Assembly: GCA_964458015.1 (NCBI GenBank)
Contig: CAYWGR010000083.1
Coordinates: forward strand, 1-24,142
Direction: 5' to 3'
DNA length: 24,142 bases
Source of the DNA: CAYWGR01 sp964458015
GTDB lineage: Bacteria; Planctomycetota; Planctomycetia; Pirellulales; Thermoguttaceae
Positions 1 to 6,755 of the stretch are shown here, one piece after another. The first letter of the stretch is position 1; each line of letters starts with the position of its first letter. A program made the position numbers and the translations under genes. The notes beneath the pieces are model-generated. The model had not been told where the DNA came from. It ran no database searches and saw nothing but the letters and a program-made list of their open reading frames with translations.

Positions 1-80
1 ATGGCAGACGAAACGATTGTGACGAATATGCCATTTTTATGCGGATTCCGTGTTAGGCATTCCAGAAAGTAAGGTGCAAA

Positions 81-896
81 ATGTCGCCGGAAACGGTTTT
101 GATTACGGGAGCCTCGGCAGGGATTGGTTGGGAGCTGGCTCGGCTTTTCGCCGCGGACAAATGCCGCTTGATCCTTGTGGCGCGGCGTCAGGAAAAACTG
201 TTGCAGTTGGCCGAAGATTTGCAGCGAAACCACGGCACGGAAGTCACCGTTTTACCGCGGGATTTGTCGGAGCCAGGGGCTCCGCAGGCGATTTTCGAGG
301 ATTTATCCGGCCGTGGACTTGCGGTCGATGTGCTGGTCAATAATGCCGGATTTGGCGCCATGGGCTCCGTGGCCCATTTATCACTCGATCGTCAGCTTGC
401 GATGATTCAGGTCAACGTGGTCGCGCTGACCCAATTAACGCGTCTTTTTTTGCCCTGCATGATGGAACATCGACGCGGTGGAATTTTGAACGTCGGCTCG
501 ACCGCCGGGTTTCAGCCAGGCCCCCAGACCCAGACAGTCGGTCTGGATGCAGNNNNNNNNNNCCCCAATATGGCCGTCTATTATGCGACCAAGGCCTATG
601 TTTTGTCGTTTTCCGAGGCCCTGACGGAGGAGCTGCGCGGCACGGGGTTGCATGTTGCTTGTCTGGCGCCAGGGCCCACGGCCACCGAGTTCGGCACGGT
701 CTCGGGCATGAACGAATCCGTGGTTTTCAAACTTGGCGTGATGGATGCCCAAGCCGTTGCCAAGGCCGGTTATCAGGGATTCCGCCAAGGCAAGGCATTG
801 ATCGTTCCCGGACTGTTGAATCGCTTAGGCGCGTTTTCGGTCCGTTTGGCGCCGCGAAGTATTGTGCGAAAATTGGTCAAACAATTGCAGGGATAA
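81..896 (+). CDS. SDR family NAD(P)-dependent oxidoreductase, interrupted by an assembly gap
   Basis: A short-chain dehydrogenase/reductase of the classical Rossmann type, probably cytosolic and of unknown substrate. Visible motifs are the N-terminal cofactor loop TGASAGIG (residues 9-16), the structural NNAG motif, the catalytic Ser in NVGSTAG and the catalytic YxxxK in VYYATKAY. The closest group by wording is the SDRs annotated as short-chain dehydrogenase of unknown function with the FSEAL segment after the active site. AAGGTG lies 4 nt before the ATG and decides the start. The total of 271 residues is slightly long because 42 nt at 525-566, including ten N, sit between the Pro-Gly-Pro and the Asn-Met-Ala-Val that normally adjoin. 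The reading frame is kept across the gap. No neighbour indicates the pathway. Confidence 0.9.
   Translation: MSPETVLITGASAGIGWELARLFAADKCRLILVARRQEKLLQLAEDLQRNHGTEVTVLPRDLSEPGAPQAIFEDLSGRGLAVDVLVNNAGFGAMGSVAHLSLDRQLAMIQVNVVALTQLTRLFLPCMMEHRRGGILNVGSTAGFQPGPQTQTVGLDAXXXXPNMAVYYATKAYVLSFSEALTEELRGTGLHVACLAPGPTATEFGTVSGMNESVVFKLGVMDAQAVAKAGYQGFRQGKALIVPGLLNRLGAFSVRLAPRSIVRKLVKQLQG
553..562. other. Assembly gap (10 N) inside the SDR gene
   Basis: Ten N are flanked on the left by 28 nt (525-552) with a perfect 7-bp inverted repeat (CCAGACC/GGTCTGG), and on the right by CCCC. If 525-566 is removed, the Pro codon at 522-524 joins the Asn codon at 567 and gives a normal SDR active-site region. The gap is therefore more likely a scaffolding artefact than missing sequence. 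Confidence 0.85.
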
Positions 897-1024
897 AATC
901 GCTTTGTGCGAGGGATGACGGATTATTTCGCCTTGTTTTCCTGGTCTCACGGCGAGAAACCCCCTGCATGTGTGGTTTTGCTGCAAAAATGCGTATTTCT
1001 TCGCGGATTTCTTTCCGGGCGCTG

Positions 1025-1052
1025 TTGCAAGTAACTCTGAAGCTGGTATGCT
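1025..1052 (+). promoter_or_regulatory. Probable sigma-70 promoter of the RRM protein gene
   Basis: TTGCAA at 1025-1030 and TATGCT at 1047-1052 are separated by 16 nt, and TGG directly before the -10 gives an extended -10. Transcription would begin near 1059 and leave a leader of about 125 nt. The leader contains a 6-bp hairpin, GCCCTC/GAGGGC, around 1081-1099. This is a prediction from sequence only. Confidence 0.5.
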
Positions 1053-1182
1053 ACGAGAGACCAGTGGCGGCCGTTGGGGCTGCCCTCGGGGAGCGAGGGC
1101 CTCAAACCCACGAAACCCGTTCGTATCATTAGGTGCGCTGCCGCCAAGTTGCGACAGTGCCGCAGAAGGAGTTACCAGAGGG

Positions 1183-1545
1183 ATGTCGAAGAAATTGTTT
1201 GTCGGTGGGTTGAGCTGGGGCACAACGGACGACGGCCTGCACGGCGCGTTCTCCCAATTCGGCGAAATCGTCGAAGCCAAGGTCATTACGGATCGCGAAA
1301 CCGGTCGCTCCCGGGGCTTCGGGTTCGTGACCTTCGCCAATGACGAAGGCGCTACCAAGGCCATCTCCGAGATGGACGGCACCGAATTGGACGGCCGTAC
1401 CATCAAGGTCAATGAGGCTGAGGATAAGCCAGCTCGCAGTGGCGGCGGCGGCGGTGGTCGCGGCGGTCGCGGTGGTTACGGCGGCGGTCGTGGCGGCAGC
1501 GGCGGCGGTGGTCGCGGCGGTCGCGGTGGTCGCGACGAGTGGTAG
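1183..1545 (+). CDS. RRM-domain RNA-binding protein with RGG-type glycine-rich tail
   Basis: A small single-RRM protein of 120 residues, similar in design to the cold-inducible Rbp proteins of cyanobacteria and to plant glycine-rich RNA-binding proteins. RNP2 is LFVGGL (residues 5-10) and RNP1 is RGFGFVTF (about 44-51), with both aromatic RNA-stacking positions present. The RRM ends near residue 80 and is followed by a tail of Gly and Arg (GGRGGRGG-like runs) ending in RDEW. The ATG at 1183 is chosen over the longer frame from 970 because AGAAGGAG lies 11 nt upstream and the RRM begins right after it. The usual role is RNA binding or chaperoning in the cytoplasm, often cold-induced; induction here is inferred only. 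It is followed by a long 3' UTR and a strong terminator, so it is probably monocistronic. Confidence 0.95.
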   Translation: MSKKLFVGGLSWGTTDDGLHGAFSQFGEIVEAKVITDRETGRSRGFGFVTFANDEGATKAISEMDGTELDGRTIKVNEAEDKPARSGGGGGGRGGRGGYGGGRGGSGGGGRGGRGGRDEW

Positions 1546-1701
1546 TCAGCATTGCGTGTTGACGGTCAGACGACAACGCAAGAACAGTTCGCGGTATCTG
1601 AGCCGTATTTTTCGGCTTGCTACTGTTCTGTTTGTGTGCGTATTGTAAAGCTCTGATGTCGATAGCTGGACAGCTACTTGGAAGATTAACCAGAAATCAT
1701 T

Positions 1702-1738
1702 CTCGTTCTCATGTTCTTCATGGGAACGAGTTTTTTTT
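1702..1738 (+). terminator. Intrinsic terminator after the RRM gene
   Basis: A 12-bp stem (CTCGTTCTCATG at 1702-1713 with CATGGGAACGAG at 1719-1730, one G-T wobble) has a 5-nt loop and is followed by eight T (1731-1738). It lies 156 nt after the stop codon of the RRM gene, leaving an unusually long 3' UTR. Confidence 0.9.
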
Positions 1739-1756
1739 GCGCGTATTGGCCGCCTG

Positions 1757-1840
1757 TATTAACTTACCCAACACCCTCCTCGATGGTGGTGGAATCACCG
1801 AGCCATCCTGCTGCTGACGCATCAGCGGGGTAGGTTAATG
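1757..1840 (+). ncRNA. Candidate structured RNA element (three-way junction)
   Basis: An outer stem of 12 consecutive pairs joins 1758-1769 (ATTAACTTACCC) to 1828-1839 (GGGTAGGTTAAT), with one G-U pair. Inside are two hairpins. The first pairs GATGG (1782-1786) with CCATC (1803-1807) and encloses GGTG-GAAT-CACC (1788-1799). The second pairs GCTGA (1813-1817) with TCAGC (1822-1826) around a CGCA loop. The element sits after the RRM terminator and about 90 nt before the next start codon, so it could be a leader element, a small RNA or a palindromic repeat. It does not match a riboswitch class known to me. The stems are read directly from the sequence; function is unknown. Confidence 0.4.
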
Positions 1841-1884
1841 CACGATCGCCTTCGTCTGCGGAACAATAAAAACCCATGCGCTGG

Positions 1885-1928
1885 GTGACAGCATGTTGTC
1901 ACAGGTGCCTGTTAGGATAGCAGGCACC
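1885..1928 (+). promoter_or_regulatory. Two hairpins abutting the start codon of the 113-residue unknown gene
   Basis: GTGACA (1885-1890) pairs with TGTCAC (1897-1902) over a 6-nt loop. GGTGCCTG (1904-1911) pairs with CAGGCACC (1921-1928) over a 9-nt loop containing AGGA, the only Shine-Dalgarno-like sequence present. The second hairpin ends exactly one base before the ATG at 1929. It could gate translation, or the first could be a dyad operator; neither is shown. Confidence 0.45.
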
Positions 1929-2270
1929 ATGATATTGATCGACGAAAGAACGCGCGACGGATCCCGGCATTTTACTTCCCTCCCCCAAAAGGCGACCTGG
2001 GAAAATATCCACGATCATGCCCTGTTGTTGAGCGGGGCGGAGGTGCTCAATTTCGTGGCCGATGAGTATGCCCGGGCTTGGGTTGATTTCTGCTTCCGCC
2101 AGCATCGTTTTTTAATTCACGCCCGCGACGGATTATGCCGCCTGTTCGTCCGCAATCCGCAGTGTCCCGATTTGATCCTGTATCAAGTAGGTTGTCACTT
2201 CGAACAAATCCTGAAAAGAATCGATTACACGATAGACGTATTATCACAACAAACTCAATCGGGCGAATGA
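1929..2270 (+). CDS. Conserved-looking small protein of unknown function (113 aa)
   Basis: I do not recognise a named family, although the wording resembles small cytosolic proteins seen repeatedly in planctomycetes. From the ATG at 1929 it has an N-terminal stretch MILIDERTRDGSRHF, then a region WENIHDHALLLSGAEV followed by WVDFCFRQHRFLIHARDG and NPQCPDLIL, and ends in a polar tail. There is no signal peptide, membrane segment or metal motif. An earlier ATG at 1893 falls inside the upstream hairpin and is less likely. The stop lies 16 bp inside the 3' end of the convergent regulator gene. Coding is supported by even composition and alternation of hydrophobic and charged residues only. Confidence 0.6.
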   Translation: MILIDERTRDGSRHFTSLPQKATWENIHDHALLLSGAEVLNFVADEYARAWVDFCFRQHRFLIHARDGLCRLFVRNPQCPDLILYQVGCHFEQILKRIDYTIDVLSQQTQSGE

Positions 2271-3454
2271 TAGTCTTTGCCGTGCCGTCGCTGTTCGCGA
2301 CGATACTCTTGGGGTGATTGGCCGGCATGTCGTCGAAAAGCCCTCGCAAAATATTCCTGAGACGTAAATCCACTTTTTTGGGCAACGCTAGCAACCGCCA
2401 TGTCGCTCGTGGCTAGCAGATTTTTCGCCTTTTCCATTTGAACCCGCAGCATTTCTTCCTTGGGACTACGGCGCAACGCACGTTGAAAACGTTTTTCCAA
2501 AAGGCGACGTGAAATTCCTACTTCAGAAGCCACTTCCGGCACTGTTAGATGGAAAAACGCTTGTTTGCGAATGAATCGAACAGCTTGGGCTATCTCTGCG
2601 TCATCCATCGCCAGGATATCAGTTGATCCGCGAACAATGACCTGCCGAGGTTCGATAAGAATCTTATCCATTGCTATTTGCTTGCCGTTCATCATCCGAT
2701 CCAGCAAAGCGGCAGCCTCATAGCCTATTCGCTCACTGCCAAGGTCGATGCTCGATAATCGTGGAAAGCACGTACCGCAGAACACGGGGTCGTTGTCCAC
2801 GCCTAGTATTGCTATGGGATCAGGAACTCCTATGCCGCCAATCGAACAGGCTCTGGATAATCGCATGGCATAGAAATCCGAGGCACAGAAGATGCCGCAG
2901 GGTTTAGGTAATTTGCGAAGCCAGCGGATTACACTGAGATCATTAGTTTGGTGTGGCTTGTCATTGGCCGCTTGTTTTTTGAGTACAATGTCGAAGCGAT
3001 GGCAGAATTGCCCGCAGTCCTGTAATGTCGCCTCGAAGGCCTGAGCACGTCCTTTAATCCAGTGGGCACAATCCGTCGAGAAAAAAGCAAAGTTCCGTAA
3101 GCCGCGGTCAGAAAAATGATCAACGGCAAGCCGAGCGACGGATTCCTCATTTTGACACACACTCGGCATGCCCGACTTCGCGTCGGCATACAGTTCAATC
3201 ACAGGCGTTTCGGTGGCGATAAGCCTATTGATGTCGGGTTTGCGCAAGGTGCGAGAAAGGATGCCATGGCCTTGCCAACGATGAAGCCATCGCGGCAGCG
3301 GATCGTTGAGCCCCCGTTCCTCGAAGAACATTGCCCAGGGGCCATTTTCCTCGGCATAACGTGTGATCCCCTCAACGAGCCCGCGTCCATAGGCCCGTGA
3401 GGTTTCAATCAACAGCAACACCTGGGGAATTTGATGTGACCGTGGCATGGTCAT
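2255..3454 (-). CDS. XylR-type transcriptional regulator (LacI-like sugar sensor + AraC HTH)
   Basis: This protein of 399 residues has the layout of the xylose operon regulator XylR. Residues about 8-275 form a periplasmic-binding-protein-like sensor (start QVLLLIETSRAYGRGLV, and later FCASDFYAMRLSRA and AILGVDND). Residues about 290-395 are an AraC/XylS domain with two helix-turn-helix units (LTVPEVASEVGISRRLLEKR and the VASVAQKSGFTSQEYFARAF region). It lacks an N-terminal LacI HTH, as expected for XylR. It probably binds a mono- or disaccharide in the cytoplasm and activates the divergent GH172 gene, 149 bp away. ATG codons at 3454 and 3448 are both possible and no strong Shine-Dalgarno sequence decides between them. 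The ligand cannot be read from the sequence. Confidence 0.92.
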   Translation of the reverse strand: MTMPRSHQIPQVLLLIETSRAYGRGLVEGITRYAEENGPWAMFFEERGLNDPLPRWLHRWQGHGILSRTLRKPDINRLIATETPVIELYADAKSGMPSVCQNEESVARLAVDHFSDRGLRNFAFFSTDCAHWIKGRAQAFEATLQDCGQFCHRFDIVLKKQAANDKPHQTNDLSVIRWLRKLPKPCGIFCASDFYAMRLSRACSIGGIGVPDPIAILGVDNDPVFCGTCFPRLSSIDLGSERIGYEAAALLDRMMNGKQIAMDKILIEPRQVIVRGSTDILAMDDAEIAQAVRFIRKQAFFHLTVPEVASEVGISRRLLEKRFQRALRRSPKEEMLRVQMEKAKNLLATSDMAVASVAQKSGFTSQEYFARAFRRHAGQSPQEYRREQRRHGKDYHSPD

Positions 3455-3539
3455 TCATTAAACCACAAGAGTATTGAAGTGTCCAGCATGGTGAGTACGC
3501 ATAAGTGCAGAAGATTTGCGCATTTTGCCCTACCACGTA

Positions 3540-3548
3540 TGGTATAAT
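3540..3548 (+). promoter_or_regulatory. Extended -10 promoter element before the GH172 gene
   Basis: TGGTATAAT is a consensus TGn extended -10 and sits 55 nt before the chosen ATG. No good -35 is found at 16-18 nt (the best are TTGCGC 21 nt and TTGCCC 12 nt upstream). That is what one expects of a promoter dependent on an activator such as the divergent XylR-type protein. Confidence 0.5.
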
Positions 3549-3603
3549 CGGAGGCTGTCATACAGATGACCGTTGTCTTGAAACACCCGATGGAGATTGT
3601 CCC

Positions 3604-5634
3604 ATGAAATCTTTTGGATGTTGGATTGTATGGATATTTGTGATGGAATTCGCGGTCCAGGGAGCCGAGTGCCCCGTCGGGTTCGAGGCGATGCAACGTC
3701 TGGATTTGCTACCCCACTTTTTGCCCAACGGCACACAGACGAAACAGTTTATTACCTATGATCCCGCGGGCGAAAATCGCTCTGGGTTCTTTAAACGTTA
3801 TGAAGAAAACGGCGAATATGTTTTTTTTGACGAGATTGGGCCAGGTTGCCTCTACCGACAGCAAATGAATGTCTTCTCGAAGATAACGAAGTTTCCTGGA
3901 GAGGAAGTCCGAATTCGTTACTACTTCGACGACGAGGCTAAACCACGTATCGACATGACGTTTGCCGAGTTCTTCGGCAAGGGCGGAAACTACACTCATC
4001 CATTCACTCCACCCTTGGCCTATTTTGATCAGCTTGGCCTCCAATGGAAGGAGGGGCCTGGCACGTTCGCCAACATGTACTATCCACTTGCGTTCAAAAA
4101 ACGCCTGAAGATTGCAGCGTTTCATCCCGCCGGTATGAAGCATTATGACGCCACTTGGTTTCAATATACTTATCTGAAATATCCTCTCGGTACTCCTGTT
4201 GAAACATGGAATGGCTTTGCCGTGGATTCATCGGTTGTTCGGAGGCAATTCGAACAAGCAGGGCAAGACCCCAAGAAGTCGAGCGACGGCAATTCGCATA
4301 AGAACAGCATTGCATTGTCGTCCGGCAAAACAAAGGTCGCATTGGATCTTACCGGTCAAGGAGCCATTACATCGCTGCGAATCAGCCTGACGCCGTGGTC
4401 GGCTGATACATTCTATCATACCCGTATTCGTATTACATGGGACGATCAGACAACTCCCGCCATCGATATGCCTGTTGCTTCTTTCTTTGGCGGTGGTGGT
4501 GATACGATCGGCGTCGAAGACGTTTCCCAGAAAAAGCTGACGACACTCATGTTTGGCTTCGATGGAAAGACGGGGCAATGCTATTCATTCTGGCCCATGC
4601 CTTATTGGTCACGCGCACACATTGATTTTGCTAACGATAGCCGCACGGATATCTCACAGTTGCAGGTGGAAGCCGTGTCTGCGTCACCGCAAGTACTCAA
4701 CTACAAGCCAACTGAGAGCGGATATTTTTGTGCCAATCGCACAGTGGATGTGTCGCCGGACGGTGCGATCTACTCACGGGCTTTCGAGACCCGCGGCCGG
4801 GGAAAAGTCGTCGGCCTAATGATGTATAGCAACGGTTATAATATGGACGGCGATGAATACACGTTCATCGACGGCTCACGCACTCCGCAGATTCACGGTG
4901 ATGGTACTGAGGATGACCATAACCAGGGTTGGGGCGGCTACGCGATTCAGAAGCCCTATTGGGGTGGTTTGGTCAATGGTTTTCAGGGTGGCTATCGACT
5001 CTATGTTGCCGAGCCTTATATCTTCGACTCTTCGATCAACATCGGCTATGAACACAGCAAGTGTGGTGATCCCGTGAATCGAGGCCAGAAAACCGACTTT
5101 ACAGTTTGGTATTACCTGGATAAGCCGGGTAAATGTAATCTGAAACTGACCGATGAATTCGATGTTGGCAAGCTGGAAAGCGAGAAAGCCCACAAATATC
5201 GAGTTGCTGGTGAGAAATGGTCCGGTGTGACGGCCAGTTCCTATGACCGGATGGAGTTTGAACAGCGCAAGGCGACCACGACCGACGACGGGCGGGCGTT
5301 TGCGGGAACCAGCGAATTCACGGTGAAGATTGACCCGGCCAATGAAGGCGTCAAAATCCGCCGTCGGACCAATCGTAATCGCAGCAATGTGCAACGGACA
5401 GACGTTTACGTCGATGACCGACGAATAGCCGATGCACCGTGGTATGTGTGTGACTTGGCAGCCACACCTGAGACGGCGTTTCGTGACACCGACTACGAAA
5501 TCCCGGCCGCTTTCACGAAAGGCAAGGAGCAACTCACAATTAAGTTGCAACATGTTGCCGGCCAAGCGGACGACAGCAGCAACGAATACTACTATTGGGT
5601 CTACTGCTACGGCCGTACGCCAGTCAATCCCTGA
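3604..5634 (+). CDS. Secreted DUF2961 / GH172-like glycoside hydrolase
   Basis: A protein of 676 residues with a signal peptide (MKSFGCWIVWIFVMEFAVQG, cleavage near AEC). GGAG 8 nt before the ATG at 3604 supports this start over an earlier one at 3505, which would bury the signal peptide. Two jelly-roll-like halves of the DUF2961 fold follow: FFDEIGPGCLYRQQMNVF near residues 74-91, YYPLAFKKRLKI near 159-170, and FWPMPYWSRAHIDF in the second half. The most conserved family segment is DGDEYTFIDG...GDGTEDD (415-438). DUF2961 members founded family GH172, which acts on alpha-fructofuranosides and alpha-D-arabinofuranosides. Aligned from memory, the two catalytic Glu positions correspond to Asp415 and Glu436 here. 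The C-terminal 120 residues look like a third beta domain. The divergent sugar regulator suggests substrate induction. Confidence 0.88.
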   Translation: MKSFGCWIVWIFVMEFAVQGAECPVGFEAMQRLDLLPHFLPNGTQTKQFITYDPAGENRSGFFKRYEENGEYVFFDEIGPGCLYRQQMNVFSKITKFPGEEVRIRYYFDDEAKPRIDMTFAEFFGKGGNYTHPFTPPLAYFDQLGLQWKEGPGTFANMYYPLAFKKRLKIAAFHPAGMKHYDATWFQYTYLKYPLGTPVETWNGFAVDSSVVRRQFEQAGQDPKKSSDGNSHKNSIALSSGKTKVALDLTGQGAITSLRISLTPWSADTFYHTRIRITWDDQTTPAIDMPVASFFGGGGDTIGVEDVSQKKLTTLMFGFDGKTGQCYSFWPMPYWSRAHIDFANDSRTDISQLQVEAVSASPQVLNYKPTESGYFCANRTVDVSPDGAIYSRAFETRGRGKVVGLMMYSNGYNMDGDEYTFIDGSRTPQIHGDGTEDDHNQGWGGYAIQKPYWGGLVNGFQGGYRLYVAEPYIFDSSINIGYEHSKCGDPVNRGQKTDFTVWYYLDKPGKCNLKLTDEFDVGKLESEKAHKYRVAGEKWSGVTASSYDRMEFEQRKATTTDDGRAFAGTSEFTVKIDPANEGVKIRRRTNRNRSNVQRTDVYVDDRRIADAPWYVCDLAATPETAFRDTDYEIPAAFTKGKEQLTIKLQHVAGQADDSSNEYYYWVYCYGRTPVNP

Positions 5635-5642
5635 AACCGGGT

Positions 5643-6488
5643 TTACTTGCTTTTTTTGACCAATTCCTTGTGTTTGGTCTCGCCGATCTTCACCTTTTCG
5701 TGGGGCTTTTCGGCTTCGCCGTTGCCTTCGCGGTTTTTGCGGCTACGCTCCGTCGAAAGGACTTGCCGCAGCAGGGCGGAGAGATCGTCGTAGGCATTGT
5801 CGCACGGCGGGCCGGGCGAATACTGATACACGGCGTGCTGAATTTTTCGCGGCAAGGAAAGCAACGTCGAGGAAACCGTGCCGAATTCGGGACCGGTTAT
5901 GACAACGCCGCGGCGGCCTTCATGATCCGGCCTACGCGAAAAAACGCGGCTGGCAACCGCCAAAAACGTGACGGCCGAATCGAGTGTGTGCAAGGTAAGC
6001 ATCCGGCGAACGAATTCGTGCCGTTCATCCTTGAGATCATCCACGTTGCCCGAGGTAAGAACGTGCAAACCGGGCTGAAGCTCGACGATTTCCACTTTAT
6101 TGCCGCCGTGGACGACCGCCGCATAACGGGCATCGGCGCAAAGATAGTTAGCCCCGGCATAGCAACCGGTACTCAGTTCCTTGGCGGCGTGGGCAGCCGC
6201 CTCTTTGGCAGTCTTCAGATCGAGCAAATCACGGCACAAAAGTCCTCGTGAACGCCGTTCGGCCGGCACATGGGCCTTCGGCCGGTTCGTAACCGCGCAG
6301 AACAGTCCGTACTGGTTGACACCCAACCAGGTTCCGTTCGCTTGACGATCAATCCCGCATACGACGCGAGGCATCCCCGACTGAATCTTGGGATACTGGG
6401 TCGGACGGTCAAAACGTTCTTCGCGATTAGCTGCCACAAGGATGGGCGTACCGCGAGCGACGCGGTACAAAATCGCCATCGTACACAT
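5643..6488 (-). CDS. NRDE-family (TANGO2-like) protein
   Basis: A protein of 281 residues of the NRDE/TANGO2 superfamily, whose fold resembles Ntn hydrolases. It begins MCTMAILYRV with Cys at position 2, the place of the Ntn nucleophile. The signature region ILVAANREERFDRPT carries the NRDE motif as NREE. Next come GIDRQANGTWLGVNQYGLFC and TNRP, typical of the family. The ATG at 6488 is chosen over 6512 because GGTGGAG lies 5 nt before it and the Met-Cys start is conserved. The C-terminus (after about residue 245) is a lysine/glutamate-rich tail not needed for the fold. It is convergent with the GH172 gene, 8 bp away. Substrate and reaction are unknown; the eukaryotic relative has been linked to heme and lipid homeostasis. 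Confidence 0.88.
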   Translation of the reverse strand: MCTMAILYRVARGTPILVAANREERFDRPTQYPKIQSGMPRVVCGIDRQANGTWLGVNQYGLFCAVTNRPKAHVPAERRSRGLLCRDLLDLKTAKEAAAHAAKELSTGCYAGANYLCADARYAAVVHGGNKVEIVELQPGLHVLTSGNVDDLKDERHEFVRRMLTLHTLDSAVTFLAVASRVFSRRPDHEGRRGVVITGPEFGTVSSTLLSLPRKIQHAVYQYSPGPPCDNAYDDLSALLRQVLSTERSRKNREGNGEAEKPHEKVKIGETKHKELVKKSK

Positions 6489-6755
6489 GATTACTCCACC
6501 AACAGACTCCACGAAAAGTTTCGTTCGATTCCTGTAAGATACTGGATATTTCCGTCACATTGCACCCCCTGGGTGGGCTATTTTTAGCATAAGTATCTAG
6601 GCGGGGGGGACAAGAGCATGACAGTACTAACGTGGGGGAGGAGCGTTTTGGGTTGTTTTTCGATCTGCGGTGGGCTAGTGTAGTGTTGCTAAAAGCACGT
6701 CCTATTCCGCGACATTACGCTAGTTCCAAACCCTCTGACCCCTCTGCTATTTACC

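Noticed and set aside
1757..1840. Integron attC site
   Set aside because: The arm ends do not fit RYYYAAC and GTTRRRY, and no integrase or cassette array is present.
5595..6251. Plus-strand frame of 218 codons
   Set aside because: It is antisense to the NRDE protein, which has clear motifs and a strong start.
6655..6690. Promoter for pepF (TTGTTT, 17 nt, TAGTGT)
   Set aside because: Both hexamers match only half of the consensus; too weak to list as a feature.
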